A DNA stretch of 64,000 nt from Panulirus ornatus (lineage: Eukaryota; Arthropoda; Malacostraca; Decapoda; Palinuridae): contig NC_092236.1 of assembly GCF_036320965.1 (NCBI RefSeq), positions 14,765,518 to 14,829,517 on the forward strand. Reading direction: 5' to 3'. This document shows positions 13,830-25,348 of the stretch, one piece after another. The notes under the pieces are model-generated. The model did not search any database. It was not told where the DNA came from and saw only the letters and a list, made by a program, of their open reading frames with translations. The position numbers and the translations under genes were made by a program. Position 1 is the first letter of the stretch. The number at the start of each line of letters is the position of its first letter.

Positions 13830-15616
13830 ATCTTATACATAAACGGGGGATTAGTTGGTTTTTATCCACTTATCAGTCTGGTCCATTTGATTTCTCTCGT
13901 TATCGGCAATTTTTATCATACAGTTCTGCTATTGTTGATGATATCAGCACGGAGTTGTAGTTTATGTCTCGATGGAAATTTTTTTCTTTCTTCCTCTTGA
14001 GTGTCTTGGTTATTTTTCTTTCATTTAGAAACTTTCGGGCATTTATTTCGTTGGGATTTTCTCGTGCATTGATCATGCATTACGTTTTTTTTTTTTTTTC
14101 GCATTGCATAATTGAATATAAAGCACTTCTTACATTTTCAGCTTATGCTGTATTCTACATCACATATTTCCTTCACAGTGTGCGATGCTGTGAATAATGT
14201 AATCTTTCATGGACGATCTTGAGAAAGACATATTCTCCCCTGAATATTCTGAATACCACAGTTTTCCACCGCGAGTATCCGAAAGACGTACTTTTCGTAA
14301 GTTTCAAGTTTCTTCCGATATGATCATTGCTTATTCGTGGAAGATGATCTATAATACCTTCCTTCACTGACTCGTAGACCATATAATGCTCCCCGTAGCT
14401 TTTGAGGCAACAGCGGACTTCAAACGACCCATCAGGTCACCACCGAAGGGATTTACGAAGGCTTACGTAATGTATACGTGAGTCAGAACACCTCGCTGAA
14501 GAGGGAAGTACTTCGAAGGATTCACATCATATGTGTGAGAGGACTTATGATGGAGGTTACGGAACGGGAGAAACTGATTGGTTCTGATCTGGCCGACCAA
14601 CCGTCTGTTACGTCACCCGTCCGTTCTACCCTCCATTCATCCGTCTGTTCGTTCACCCATCCGTTCTCCTGGTCGTTCGTCTCTTCATTACGTTCAAGTC
14701 GTCTCAGCGTTCTCCTGTCTGTCCATCCGCCCGTCTGCGATGCCTTCCGTTCATTTTCCCGTCCGTCATTGCGTCCGTCTCTCTTCCCGTCCATTTCTTC
14801 CTCCCTTCCACCCGTCCAACTCTTCATCTTCCCATCCCATCACGCCCATCCTTCTCTACTTCACTCTCCGAATTCTTTTTTTTTTTCCGAGTCCAACCTA
14901 TGGATCGACAGCCTCCCAAAATATCGTACCGAAATCTGGCGCTACCGAGCGATACAGGAGTTCCTCTCAAGGGGATTACGCGGGGTCCTGTCACAAAAGG
15001 TAGACGAAAACATTTACAGCAGTACCCAGGTGACGTAGAACTTGACCCAACTGAACGTGGTGGGGGAAATTTTTTTTTTTTAAATGTAAATGAAACTTGT
15101 AATCTGTGTGTGGGAGGGGGAGAAGGCCCATGCGTTGATATATTGGTATGATTTCCATGTCCAAATTTTTTTTATATATATGAAAAAAATGTAATGATGA
15201 TACTAACTTTAATGATAATGTGACGATAAGAATAATGATGGTAACTAGACTACCAGTGAGGATAGCAATGATAATGATAACTGGACTAGAAGTGATAATG
15301 GCAGTGATAATGATAATGACAGAAATTGTCTACGTCGAATCATAACCAGCCCATGGTATTATAATGACAAACGATTGATGATAATCATTATTACTGCCAA
15401 CAGATGAATATCTAAAAACATACAGTCACTACACCAGACAATCTTTCTTGTAAATGATGAATAGGATTAATCGGTGTTCGGTAAATATCTTGGTAGCGAA
15501 AACAAATTAACCTTCACTTGCACGGACGTGCGTGGACAGTGATTCTGTGCAAGAAACATCCGCCATGCTTTTTCAGCTTGCAATGAAGTTGTAGATAAAG
15601 AATAAAGATAATTATG
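13830..15616. other. Anonymous stretch with degenerate CCGTC-type repeats
   Basis: The segment 14600-14830 is a degenerate array of 'ccgtccgttc' words that keeps several frames open. The segment 15190-15330 is a degenerate 'tgataa' array. No gene recognised. Confidence 0.45.
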
Positions 15617-15617
15617 A

Positions 15618-15691
<74 letters not shown>

Positions 15692-15779
15692 ACACTACTA
15701 CTACTATTGACTACTAACTACTATTACTGCTACCACTACTACTATACTACTACTACCACTACTACTACCACAACCACCG

Positions 15780-15814
<35 letters not shown>

Positions 15815-15815
15815 G

Positions 15816-15865
<50 letters not shown>

Positions 15866-15965
15866 GCTACTACTACTACTACTAACACTACTACTACTAT
15901 TGACTACTAACTACTATTACTGCTACTACTACTACTATACTACTACTACCACCACTACTACTACC

Positions 15966-16038
<73 letters not shown>
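15617..16038. repeat. (CTA)n array with internal 193-bp duplication
   Basis: Trinucleotide array interrupted by non-repeat words. The interruption 'aacactactactactattg' occurs at 15691 and again at 15884, and the following words (ctattactgc at 15721 and 15914) keep the same offset of 193 bp. A block of interrupted repeat has therefore been duplicated as a whole. Confidence 0.9.
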
Positions 16039-16407
16039 ATACTACTACTAATGATGATACTGATAATAATAATAATAACAATAACAATAATGAAAAAGAA
16101 TTCCAGCTGGGAATGAATATGGAATGTCTGCACAATAATCTATTAATAAAACGGGCAAATAAATATTGCCTGGAATTTGAAATGTCGCACTGAAATATCC
16201 CGAACAAATGAAAACAGAAAATAATTCAACACAGGTTAATGTGAAACTTTTCCCTAACAGCCACCAACCACATACGTATTTTCTTGTAAAAATGACGTAC
16301 ATTGCATATCACGTAATTGATAATGCATAAAAGCCCTTGCAAGGTAAAGTATGACCCGTCCTGATACTACAAAAAAAGATAAGAATAGATAATGTGTATC
16401 TTATTTA

Positions 16408-16415
16408 TGACGTCA
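16408..16415. promoter_or_regulatory. Isolated CRE palindrome TGACGTCA
   Basis: Perfect 8-bp CREB/ATF consensus. A single copy is expected about once per 65 kb by chance, so the support for function is weak. Confidence 0.2.
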
Positions 16416-16461
16416 CAGAGAACTAAAAACATTTTTCCCTCATGGTCATCAGAAATCCTAC

Positions 16462-16868
16462 TTCACAGTGACTGATGAAAGACGAAGCTTGACTTAGAGT
16501 GAGTTCACAGTGACTGATGAAAGACGAAGCTTGACGTAGAGTGAGTTCACAGTGACTGATGAAGGACGAATCTTGAAGTAGAGTTCACAGTGACTGTTGA
16601 AGGACGAAGCTTGAAGTAGAGTTCACAGTGACTGTTGAAGGACGAAGCTTGAAGTAGAGTTCACAGTGACTGATGAAGGACGAAGGTTGAAGTAGAGTTT
16701 ACAGTGACTGATGAAGGATGAAGCTTGAAGGAGAGTGAGTTCACAGTGATTGATGAAAGACGAAGCTTGAAGTAGAGTTCACAGTGACTGATGAAGGACG
16801 AAGCTTGACGTAGAGTGAGTTCACAATGACTGATGAAGGACGAAGCTTGAAAGACGAAGCTTGACCTA
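16462..16868 (+). repeat. 38/42-bp minisatellite, about ten units
   Basis: Each unit starts 'ttcacagtgactgatgaa' and contains 'gacgaagcttga'. Units come in two lengths, differing by a 4-bp TGAG at the end. The last unit is disturbed by an internal repeat of 'gacgaagcttga'. HindIII-type AAGCTT occurs in most units. Confidence 0.92.
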
Positions 16869-17375
16869 GAGGGGGACATTTGGTACGCAAAGCCTTGTGA
16901 GGATTGTGGAGACGATGCAGACCCACATCTATGTAGCTAGGTGCACGTATGGATCATGTCATCTTACACTCACTCCCCCTTTCCCTCAGATCTCTTCAGC
17001 ACTGTGGATTACCACAGCCGCAATACGAAAAATCATGACAGATTACCCATTGCCACAAGAGACAGGCGATCTATCACAGGTTCCAATCGCCTGTGTGTCA
17101 ACGTGACGGGATTTGGGCGAGAGCGGATGGAAGAAAAAAAAAAAAAAGGAAGGAAGCCAAAAAGTGACGCCACATCTCCCTCAGTGTATTTTGAAATAAC
17201 TTTGTGTGAAGCTCTTGGTACGGTCTGTGGAATAGTCCTACCCCCCCACCACCCCCTCCTGATACATTGTCTTATATTGCCCCATCAGGACGAAACCTTC
17301 TTCGAATTCAAATTACGCCATATTTCAGAACAAATGGGCCTTCTATTGATTTCTAATATTTATTATAGGAAGCGG
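16869..17375. other. Anonymous stretch
   Basis: No gene recognised. A short A-run is seen near 17132-17147. Confidence 0.4.
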
Positions 17376-17745
17376 TAGTGTTGCAAGGTGGGAGGAGGTG
17401 GAGGTGGTGGAAGAGGTGGAGGAGAAGGAGGAGGAGGTAATGGATATACACAAAGAGAATAGGAAGAAGAAAAAGCGGGAGATAGAAAAGAATAAGGTCA
17501 AAGAAGAAGAGATGAGAAGGTGGGGCTGGAACAAAAAGAAGATGAGAGGAGGGAAGCTAAGGAGGAGATATGGAGGTATGGGGACGAAGAAAAGAAGTAG
17601 AAGGAGGAGGGGATAATCAGGCGGGAGGGCGTTGGGAGAGAAGGAGGAAATGGAAAGGACGTGATAGGAAAAGGAAACAAGATGGATAAGTGAAGGAGAA
17701 GGAGAGAGAAAGGGGGAGTAAGAGAGAGCGATGATGACAGGCGAG
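17376..17745. repeat. Polypurine tract, GGA/GAA-rich
   Basis: The plus strand is almost all A and G for roughly 350 bp, with GGAGG and GAAGAA words. It keeps frames open on both strands and is a triplex (H-DNA) candidate. Confidence 0.8.
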
Positions 17746-17955
17746 GGGAAGTAATACACAGAACACTATATATTGGAAACAGAAAGCCTTTTGGCGTATA
17801 ATGTAGTTATACGTAAGTCTCTACGCCAGCGTTAACTGGAAACAAAAAGGCAGGTGGGAAAAAGAATGGAAGAAGAACCTTAAATTTCTGAAACCAAATC
17901 AAACATGGAGTCTTGCGGGAAAGAATGGAATGGAATACTTATTAGTCTTAGCTTA

Positions 17956-18015
17956 CAATGCTGTGCTACGCTATGCTGTGCTACACTGTGCTGTGCTACA
18001 CTATGCTGTGCTACA
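17956..18015. repeat. 15-bp tandem repeat, about four units
   Basis: Units of the form 'ctatgctgtgctaca' repeated with single-base changes. Confidence 0.85.
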
Positions 18016-18690
18016 TTATCCGCTAGCAGAGGTTTCTGTCGTATGTGTCTGTAATGAATAAAACAGGAACGAAAGGAGAGGGATTATTGTATTTGTATGT
18101 AGATACATTATTTATTTTTTTTTTTGGTAAAACACAAACGACACGTAGAGTATAGAGGATATAAGAAATGAAGATAAAGCATAGAAAAATTGGATAAAGG
18201 CAGTATTAAGGGGATACATATGGTCTCAAAAACCAAAGGAAATATACAAAAATAGAATAAATGAGTAAGGTAAAGAAAGGTGAAAAATAGAAAATAGAAT
18301 TAATTCTATAACCCTGGTACTTGGAAATGAGAAAAGAAGAGCATTTCTAAACGTAACTATGAGTGCCTCATGATGAGGGAGAGGGACACGAAGGGAACGA
18401 ACGAGGGAGTAATTTGAGCTGATGGGAAAGTGAATGGGAAAGAACAAGGGAGAGGAAGGAGGGGGAAGAAGAAGAAGAAGAGGAACAAGTGAAAGTCGCC
18501 CCTGAGGACTGACAATATAGAGACGTGATGCAGTGGAGGTGTGTCCCCTCCACTGCCCCGGAAAATGGATGTTCACAGCTTTCCTAATCCGGAGTGAATG
18601 GAATTATGACCGCTTACTTGATGGATTCTATGTAGATGGAGTTTGGCTCGGGGAGGGAGAAATCTATCAGGCTAAGGGGAAAAGAGGGAG
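18016..18690. other. Anonymous stretch
   Basis: A T-run near 18113-18125 and a purine-rich block at 18380-18490. No gene recognised. Confidence 0.4.
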
Positions 18691-18812
18691 GAGGAAAGAG
18701 GAGGAGGAGGAGGAGGAGGAGGAGGGAAGGTGTATCGAGGATGGAGATCAGGTGTAGGAGGAGGAGGAGGAGGGAAGGTGTATAGAGGATGGAGATCAGG
18801 TGTAGGAGGAAG
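18691..18812. repeat. (GGA)n and a 48-bp tandem duplication
   Basis: GGA repeats flank two copies of 'gggaaggtgtat..gaggatgg' at 18724 and 18772 (offset 48 bp). Confidence 0.85.
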
Positions 18813-18974
18813 AGTGAGAGAGAAGGAAGAGTGAGCGTAGAAGGGAGAGGAGTAATAAGGTGAGAGTAGTGAAGAGGAGGTAAATTAGTGGGAAGAATAG
18901 GGACAAGAAGGGCGTAAGGGAGGTTGATCAGTAGGAGAGAGGATCAAGAGAGGTGAGACCATAAGGATGAGGTA

Positions 18975-19245
18975 GATGAGTAGCAAAGAGAGGAGTAAGA
19001 GAGTCGAAAGGGAATAAAGAGGAGGTAGATGAGTAGGAAAAAGAGGAGTAAGAAAGTCCAAGGGGAATAAAGACGAGATAGATGAGTGGGAAAGAGAGGA
19101 GTAAGAGAGACCAAAGGGAATAAAGAGGAGGTAGATGAGTGGGAAAGAGAGGAGTGAGAGCGACCAAAGGGAATAAAGAGTAGGCAGATGAGTGGGAAAG
19201 AGAGGAGAGAGAGAGAGCAATTGGAATGAAGAGGAGGCAGATGAG
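18975..19245 (-). repeat. 53-bp minisatellite, five units
   Basis: The word 'gatgag' recurs at 18975, 19028, 19081, 19134, 19187 and 19240, exactly 53 bp apart each time. Five purine-rich units therefore diverged only by substitution. On the minus strand all three frames are open because the unit is pyrimidine-rich there; that is not evidence of coding. Confidence 0.92.
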
Positions 19246-19807
19246 TTTGTTGTCCGACAATAGGGAGGAAGTGAGGGGTCGTTGGTGACATTGTGCTCAA
19301 TTTTTATACAGCTATCGTCAGAGGCCATATTATCATAGGAATGGCTCGTTGGTGGAAGGAGGTGGATGAATTGTTGGAATCGGTTGTTTGCCGGGGAAGT
19401 TTGTAGATGGGGGGCCGGGAGAATGAACGGCGACACATAACTGGAAAACGGGTCGCATGGATTATGTACACAGTTATAACAACAATGCGAGAGATATTCA
19501 TTAGTCGGAATGTCACTGTTTCTATGATATGGACATTAGTTTTATATACAGACGTGTGATTCACAAAAGATTGGCGTTATTACGAGAACTGCCACTACTT
19601 ATTTTAGCATAACCAAGTAGTTATAGCAATGAAAGTGTGTTGTTACTATGGGTGTGTTGAGGGTACCAGTAGCTACCTGGTAGCAGCGGTGGTGATGATG
19701 GTAGTGCTGTAATAGTTATGGTAGTCGTTACCGAGGTAATAGTGATGCTTTTGGCAGTGGAAGTGGGACCGGCTATTGCTTGTGTTGTATGAGCGGTAGC
19801 CTTAGGA
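19246..19807. other. Anonymous stretch
   Basis: No gene recognised. The right part has degenerate GTAGT/GGTGGT words leading to the (AGT)n array. Confidence 0.4.
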
Positions 19808-19834
19808 GTAGTAGTAGTAGTAGTAGTAGTAGTA
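19808..19834. repeat. (AGT)n microsatellite, left of HS-2
   Basis: About nine AGT units immediately before HS-2. The same trinucleotide in the same phase type continues after HS-2. Confidence 0.95.
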
Positions 19835-20069
19835 TAGGGGATAGGGGAGAAAGAATACTTCCCACGTATTCCCTGCGTGTCGTAGAAGGCGACTAAAAGG
19901 GGAGGGAGCGGGTGGCTGGAAATTCTCCACTCTCGTTTTTTTTTTTTTTTTTAATTTTCCAAAAGAAGGAACAGAGAAGGGGGCCAGGTGAGGATATTCC
20001 CTCAAAGGCCCAGTCCTCTGTTCCTAATGCTACCTTGCTAATGCGGGAAATGGCGAATAGTATGAAAGA

Positions 20070-20070
<1 letters not shown>
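19835..20070 (+). mobile_element. HS-2, hairpin SINE-like element within (AGT)n
   Basis: Full-length plus-strand HS copy. The GAATAC..GTATTC and GTCG..CGAC hairpins lie near its start, followed by an internal T-run (about 19938-19951), the nested hairpin (about 19969-20023) and the tail (20026-20060). The tail hairpin has one change (ctaccTtgc). It is the clearest case of insertion into a microsatellite: (AGT)n lies on both sides and no (TA)n is present. Confidence 0.88.

Positions 20071-20115
<45 letters not shown>
20071..20115. repeat. (AGT)n microsatellite, right of HS-2
   Basis: About fifteen AGT units directly after the HS-2 tail. Confidence 0.95.
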
Positions 20116-20559
20116 TGCAGTGAAGAGTAATGGTAAAAAGCGAATCGCAGAGGAAATGTTCATCACAAGAGATCCTAGTAAACGTTTCTTCTTCGTACTG
20201 GGCAGTGAGGCAGTTAACGTACTTCTACCGTGAAGATGGAATGACCTTACGCATGTATTAGGCAGATCTTCCATGATTAGATTCTGACCTCATGTTCAGT
20301 GGAAAATACCCACTCTTCAGGGAGCCATAAGTAATCAGATGTTACGAGTTTTTTGCCCTTCGAAACTATGACAGGCTTACCAAACCTGTGGTGGACTTTC
20401 TTTGTTCAAGAGCACCCCAGAGAGCCACGAAATAGACAGAAACATTCCGAAGGTGACACTGAACCGAAAAAAAAGAGGACTATTCTTGGATTTGTGCTGC
20501 TGTTGCGCGCATCGTCAAAGATAAAGTAATGATGAAGGAAGGAAGGAAACATTACAATT
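20116..20559. other. Anonymous stretch
   Basis: No gene recognised. Confidence 0.4.
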
Positions 20560-21285
20560 ATGGATGTGGCGAAAACCAGATGGAGAGGAGAAGAGAGGAA
20601 GATTTTGCATATAGCTTATAAGGCTGTGCTCAGAGTAAATCAGGTGGAAGGAAGGTGTTGTGTTGGAATATATGGGTCCTGAGAGACAGGAATCAAAGGG
20701 TGAGCAGCGACCAAAGGGACGTGTAATGAAAATATTTAATAGTTTTAGATATCTAAGAGACGTAGGTGTTTCGGAAAGTGAATGATGCACCCAGAGAACT
20801 GGAGGACGAAGAGTAGGCTCTCCAGATCCAGTCAACATTTCCTCGTTTGATGTGAGATAAAAAACTTCCAGCAGAACATGGCCCTCACGCAGAGCTTGAA
20901 GGGTGAGATGCAAACAGCAGAGATAAGAGTTCTCCGCTGTATTACGGGAGTTAATAGAAGAGACAGGAGGCGGAATGGAAGGGAGAATGAGACAATCTAG
21001 CACTGTGTAGTACTAGATGGAGAGAAAAGCCACCTTTGGTTGGTACGGGCACATGAAGTGGATAGCACCAACCAGGCATTTGAGGCAAACATTGGATTGG
21101 TTCCCAGATGGAAGAAGACCACTTGCAAAGACCAAAGCCACGGTGGGAAGATGATATCACTGCCACTGTAAACAAGCAGGACGAGTGAATATCCTATAGA
21201 ACAATCGTGTAACTTGGATGAGGTTCTCGAAGCACCAATAACACAACAGAAGAGGAGAATTAGACTTGGGCACGAATCAAGCACA
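20560..21285 (+). pseudogene. Decayed RTE-like LINE ORF, C-terminal part
   Basis: Frame-shifted translation recovers landmarks in the order expected for the end of an RTE-type ORF. First comes a SFRYLRDVG-like segment (about 20740-20770). Next is MQTAEIRVLRCITGVNRRDR (about 20910-20960), a hallmark post-RT segment. A GHMK-like segment follows near 21050, then a basic region with a degraded GR/RPR..RW block (about 21110-21150), and a Gln-rich end near 21240. Several stops and frameshifts break it. It is distinct from the LN family. The assignment rests on remembered family motifs, not on a search. Confidence 0.6.
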
Positions 21286-21647
21286 GCATAAATCAGTAAT
21301 CAAGTCTGAACCAAAATCTCAAATGGACCCGTGTATAACTACAGGTACACCAGACCTAAGCCTTACCCAGTTATTGTTTATGTTTACGACTCATATGTCT
21401 CATTAAGACGGTAATTACGACGTTAATGATCGCCATTAAATAGGCTGGACCTCTTGCACACACCGTCCTCCATTTCCGATTCTGGGAGGCGCCTGCATTT
21501 AACCCGAAACCTCGGCCAGACTGCAGTGAAGAAGAGGACAGAAGGAGCAGATGGTGGACGTGCATGGTAGGCTAGAGGATAGCCGGCGGTGCAGAAGGCT
21601 AGGAACAGACAGACATGGATAGAGATCAGACTCCTCTGGAAACAGGG

Positions 21648-21650
<3 letters not shown>

Positions 21651-21690
<40 letters not shown>
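21651..21690. repeat. (CA)n microsatellite
   Basis: Perfect CA array of about 40 bp. Confidence 0.95.
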
Positions 21691-21692
<2 letters not shown>

Positions 21693-21911
21693 TAATGGTA
21701 CGGAACAGAATGGTGAAAATTCTGAGCAGATAATATCCGGATGAAAGCTTTCAGATTTAGGGTCATAAAATGCAGATGCTTAAACTTTCACTCCCTAAGA
21801 ATGAATTAGAGTTGTCTAATTCACGATTTCACTTTACTTCTATTCACTTTGATTCTTTGTGTGAAGTAGGTTACCAGTAATGTGATGTAACACGGAAAGC
21901 TGTTAAGAAAA

Positions 21912-21914
<3 letters not shown>

Positions 21915-21949
<35 letters not shown>

Positions 21950-21965
21950 TGTGTCTGTGTGTGTG
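21915..21965. repeat. (GT)n microsatellite
   Basis: GT array with two C interruptions near its right end. Confidence 0.9.
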
Positions 21966-22052
21966 AATGTATTTAGAAAAGCCAGTTTTTAAGGTAACAT
22001 GTGGGAGAGTATAGAATATACCACCATGAAAAGTTTGAAATTTTAGGATATG

Positions 22053-22053
<1 letters not shown>

Positions 22054-22132
<79 letters not shown>
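22054..22132. repeat. (CT)n microsatellite
   Basis: Perfect CT array of about 78 bp. Confidence 0.95.
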
Positions 22133-22135
<3 letters not shown>

Positions 22136-22359
22136 ATATTAGCACCTAGAAAAGAATTATGGGAACGGAATACACCTCACGCCCTAGGGATATTTCTTTC
22201 CTACGGCCACTTACAATACCTGATCGCCCGTTAGAAAGTAATTACCATATATTTTACCAAAGTGGGAGAAATAAACCTATAATGCTTTGCCCCGCCTTAC
22301 CCCAAGTCCCCACCCTCCCTCACGACATCTAGGGCGAGGGACTTATTGCATATGTATCC

Positions 22360-22362
<3 letters not shown>

Positions 22363-22410
<48 letters not shown>
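22363..22410. repeat. (CA)n microsatellite
   Basis: CA array ending in a few AT units at the 3' end of minus-strand HS-3. Confidence 0.95.
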
Positions 22411-22414
<4 letters not shown>

Positions 22415-22649
22415 TTTTTTTTTTTTTTTCAAACTATTCGCCATTTCCCGCATTAGCGAGGTAGCGTTAAGAACAGAGGACTGGGCCTTTGAGGGAATAC
22501 CCTCACCTGGCCCAATTCTCTGTTCCTTCTTTTGGAAAATTAAAAAAAACCGAGAGGGGAGGATTTCCAGCCCCCCGCTCCCTCCCCTTTTAGTCGCCTT
22601 CTACGACACGCAGGGAATACGTGGGAAGTATTCTTAATCCCCTATCCCC

Positions 22650-22653
<4 letters not shown>
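22411..22653 (-). mobile_element. HS-3, hairpin SINE-like element
   Basis: Full-length minus-strand HS copy and the best example of the nested hairpin. Outer arms gaacagag (22471-22478) and ctctgttc (22518-22525), middle arms gggcc (22483-22487) and ggccc (22509-22513), and inner arms tgaggg (22490-22495) and ccctca (22500-22505) are all perfect around a 4-base loop. The tail hairpin occupies 22439-22466. A CA/AT repeat lies at its 3' end and (TA)n at its 5' end. Confidence 0.9.
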
Positions 22654-22748
<95 letters not shown>

Positions 22749-22750
22749 TG
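22654..22750. repeat. (TA)n microsatellite
   Basis: TA array of about 97 bp with one G interruption, between HS-3 and the LN relic. Confidence 0.95.
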
Positions 22751-22882
22751 GCTCTAGTGACAGATTTAAGTGAGAAACTGCTAATACTGGTTTCTGAATC
22801 TGGGAGAGTTGTGTGAAAGGGGAAAGTTGAGAGTTAATGTAATGAAAAGTAAGGTTATCAGGTTTAGCAGTGGAGAGAGAGA

Positions 22883-22916
<34 letters not shown>

Positions 22917-23690
22917 TTGGTTGGGGAGTAAGTCTAAACGGAGAAAACGTAGGGGAAGTGAAGTGCCCTAGGTACATAGAAGTGGACATAGCAACAGTTA
23001 TAACTACGGGAGCAGGTGCAAGCCAGGGAGGGAATGAGGGGGCTGATGTTCCGCGCACATTAAGGCATGTGTGGAAAGCGAGGCTACTGCTTCTGAAGGC
23101 AAAGATGAGCAGGTTGAATAATGTAGAAGTATACGGCCGGTGGTGTATAGATACAGGACATGGGTCCTACTGAAAACGTACGGATGAGGGTGGATGTCTT
23201 GTGAATGAAATGCTTGAAGACAAAAATGTGATGTGAGGAAAGTTAATGGAATACAGAATGACTATGTAAGAGAAAGGTATGGTAGCAAGAAGAGCATTGA
23301 TGAGAGAGAGAGAGCTGAAGAAGGTTTGCTGCATTGGTTTGGACGGATGGAGAGGACGAGTGAGAAGAGGCTGATTAAGATATATATCGAGTCTGAAATG
23401 GAAGGAAACAAGTGGAATGAGGACACGAAGGAGGAGGTGGAAGGATGATGTGAAAGGTGCCCTAACTTGCAGGAGGATGTGAAGCAAATGCATGAGACAG
23501 AGCGAATTGGAACTATATGGTATGAAGGGGCTGATGTGTTGTCAGTGGGGTGATCTAGGGTATCTGAAACGGTGAGGCGAAACCAAGAAAAGGTTTGTTG
23601 GGCTTGACTGATTTCGGTGCATTGTGCATGATAATGGATGCGAGTAAACGAGGCTGTTCTTCGTTTGTTTCTGGCATCATCAGCAAACAA
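22751..23690 (+). pseudogene. Ancient decayed LN-family copy
   Basis: Translation near 22751-22870 gives [10 protein letters not shown] and [14 protein letters not shown], matching the segment just after the FADD box in LN-4 (ALVADSCEKL, KLRVNVNKSKVIRY). Homology continues, with many substitutions, indels and stops, through the GHMERM equivalent (about 23335-23360). It reaches a 3'UTR segment ('tttcggtgcatt' near 23610) shared only with LN-1 and LN-5, and a degraded tail reaching (TA)n. A GA/CA microsatellite (about 22873-22914) has grown inside it. It is the oldest LN copy here and belongs to the long-UTR type. Confidence 0.8.
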
Positions 23691-24684
<994 letters not shown>

Positions 24685-24960
24685 ACCTTGTAGTGCAGTG
24701 GTTAGGTTAGCGATTCACCGACTGAACGGGCTCCGGGCTCGAATCCAGTACAGTACAGCTGGTTTATGGCTAGCCAAGCTGTTCTTGGATCTGGTCGATG
24801 AATGGGCTCCAGGCGTAAGCTGGGCTGTATACTGGAGGAATCACACTCCGTGGCTGACTACCAAGCAGTGATGATGTGACTAGTTTTCTCCTTGCACTTA
24901 CCTACGGAGGGCGAGTCAATACCCCAAGATGTACTGGGAGGTAACAGCAGCTCCCACATT
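24685..24960 (+). mobile_element. tRNA-derived SINE
   Basis: A-box-like TAGTGCAGTGGTTAG (24691-24705) and B-box-like GGGCTCGAATCC (24735-24746) are spaced as in a tRNA. The body includes 'ggtcgatgaatgggctcc' (about 24797), comparable with the 'ggtcgataaat' block of the SINE at 2126-2290. The 3' limit is approximate. Confidence 0.6.
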
Positions 24961-25206
24961 GATAGACTGTTACTCTGAGGCACAGATGTTTAGACCCAGC
25001 CTTATACGTGCGCATTGCGGAGGAACACAGGGTTTCGCTGAGGTCGCAGACGAAGATAGTGAACGTCGAAGAACTGAGCGAGGCTGAGCTACGGAGGAGT
25101 CATATGGTAACCATCGAGAGAATTTAAAGAAACGTAGCCCGTTAGCAAAGGAGGTAAGGGACCCCAACCTTACCTGCCTTTCTTCAGCCATGGCCGGCAC
25201 CCCCTC

Positions 25207-25241
<35 letters not shown>

Positions 25242-25299
25242 TTTTAAACAACGAAGTTTTCCCGGTCGTTCCACCATTTTCCATCTACACACACACACA

Positions 25300-25348
<49 letters not shown>

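Noticed and set aside
16462..16868. Hammerhead ribozyme core in the minisatellite (CTGATGA followed by GACGAAGC)
   Set aside because: No stem II arms fit between CUGAUGA and the GAA, and the GAAA box reads GAAG. The match is superficial.
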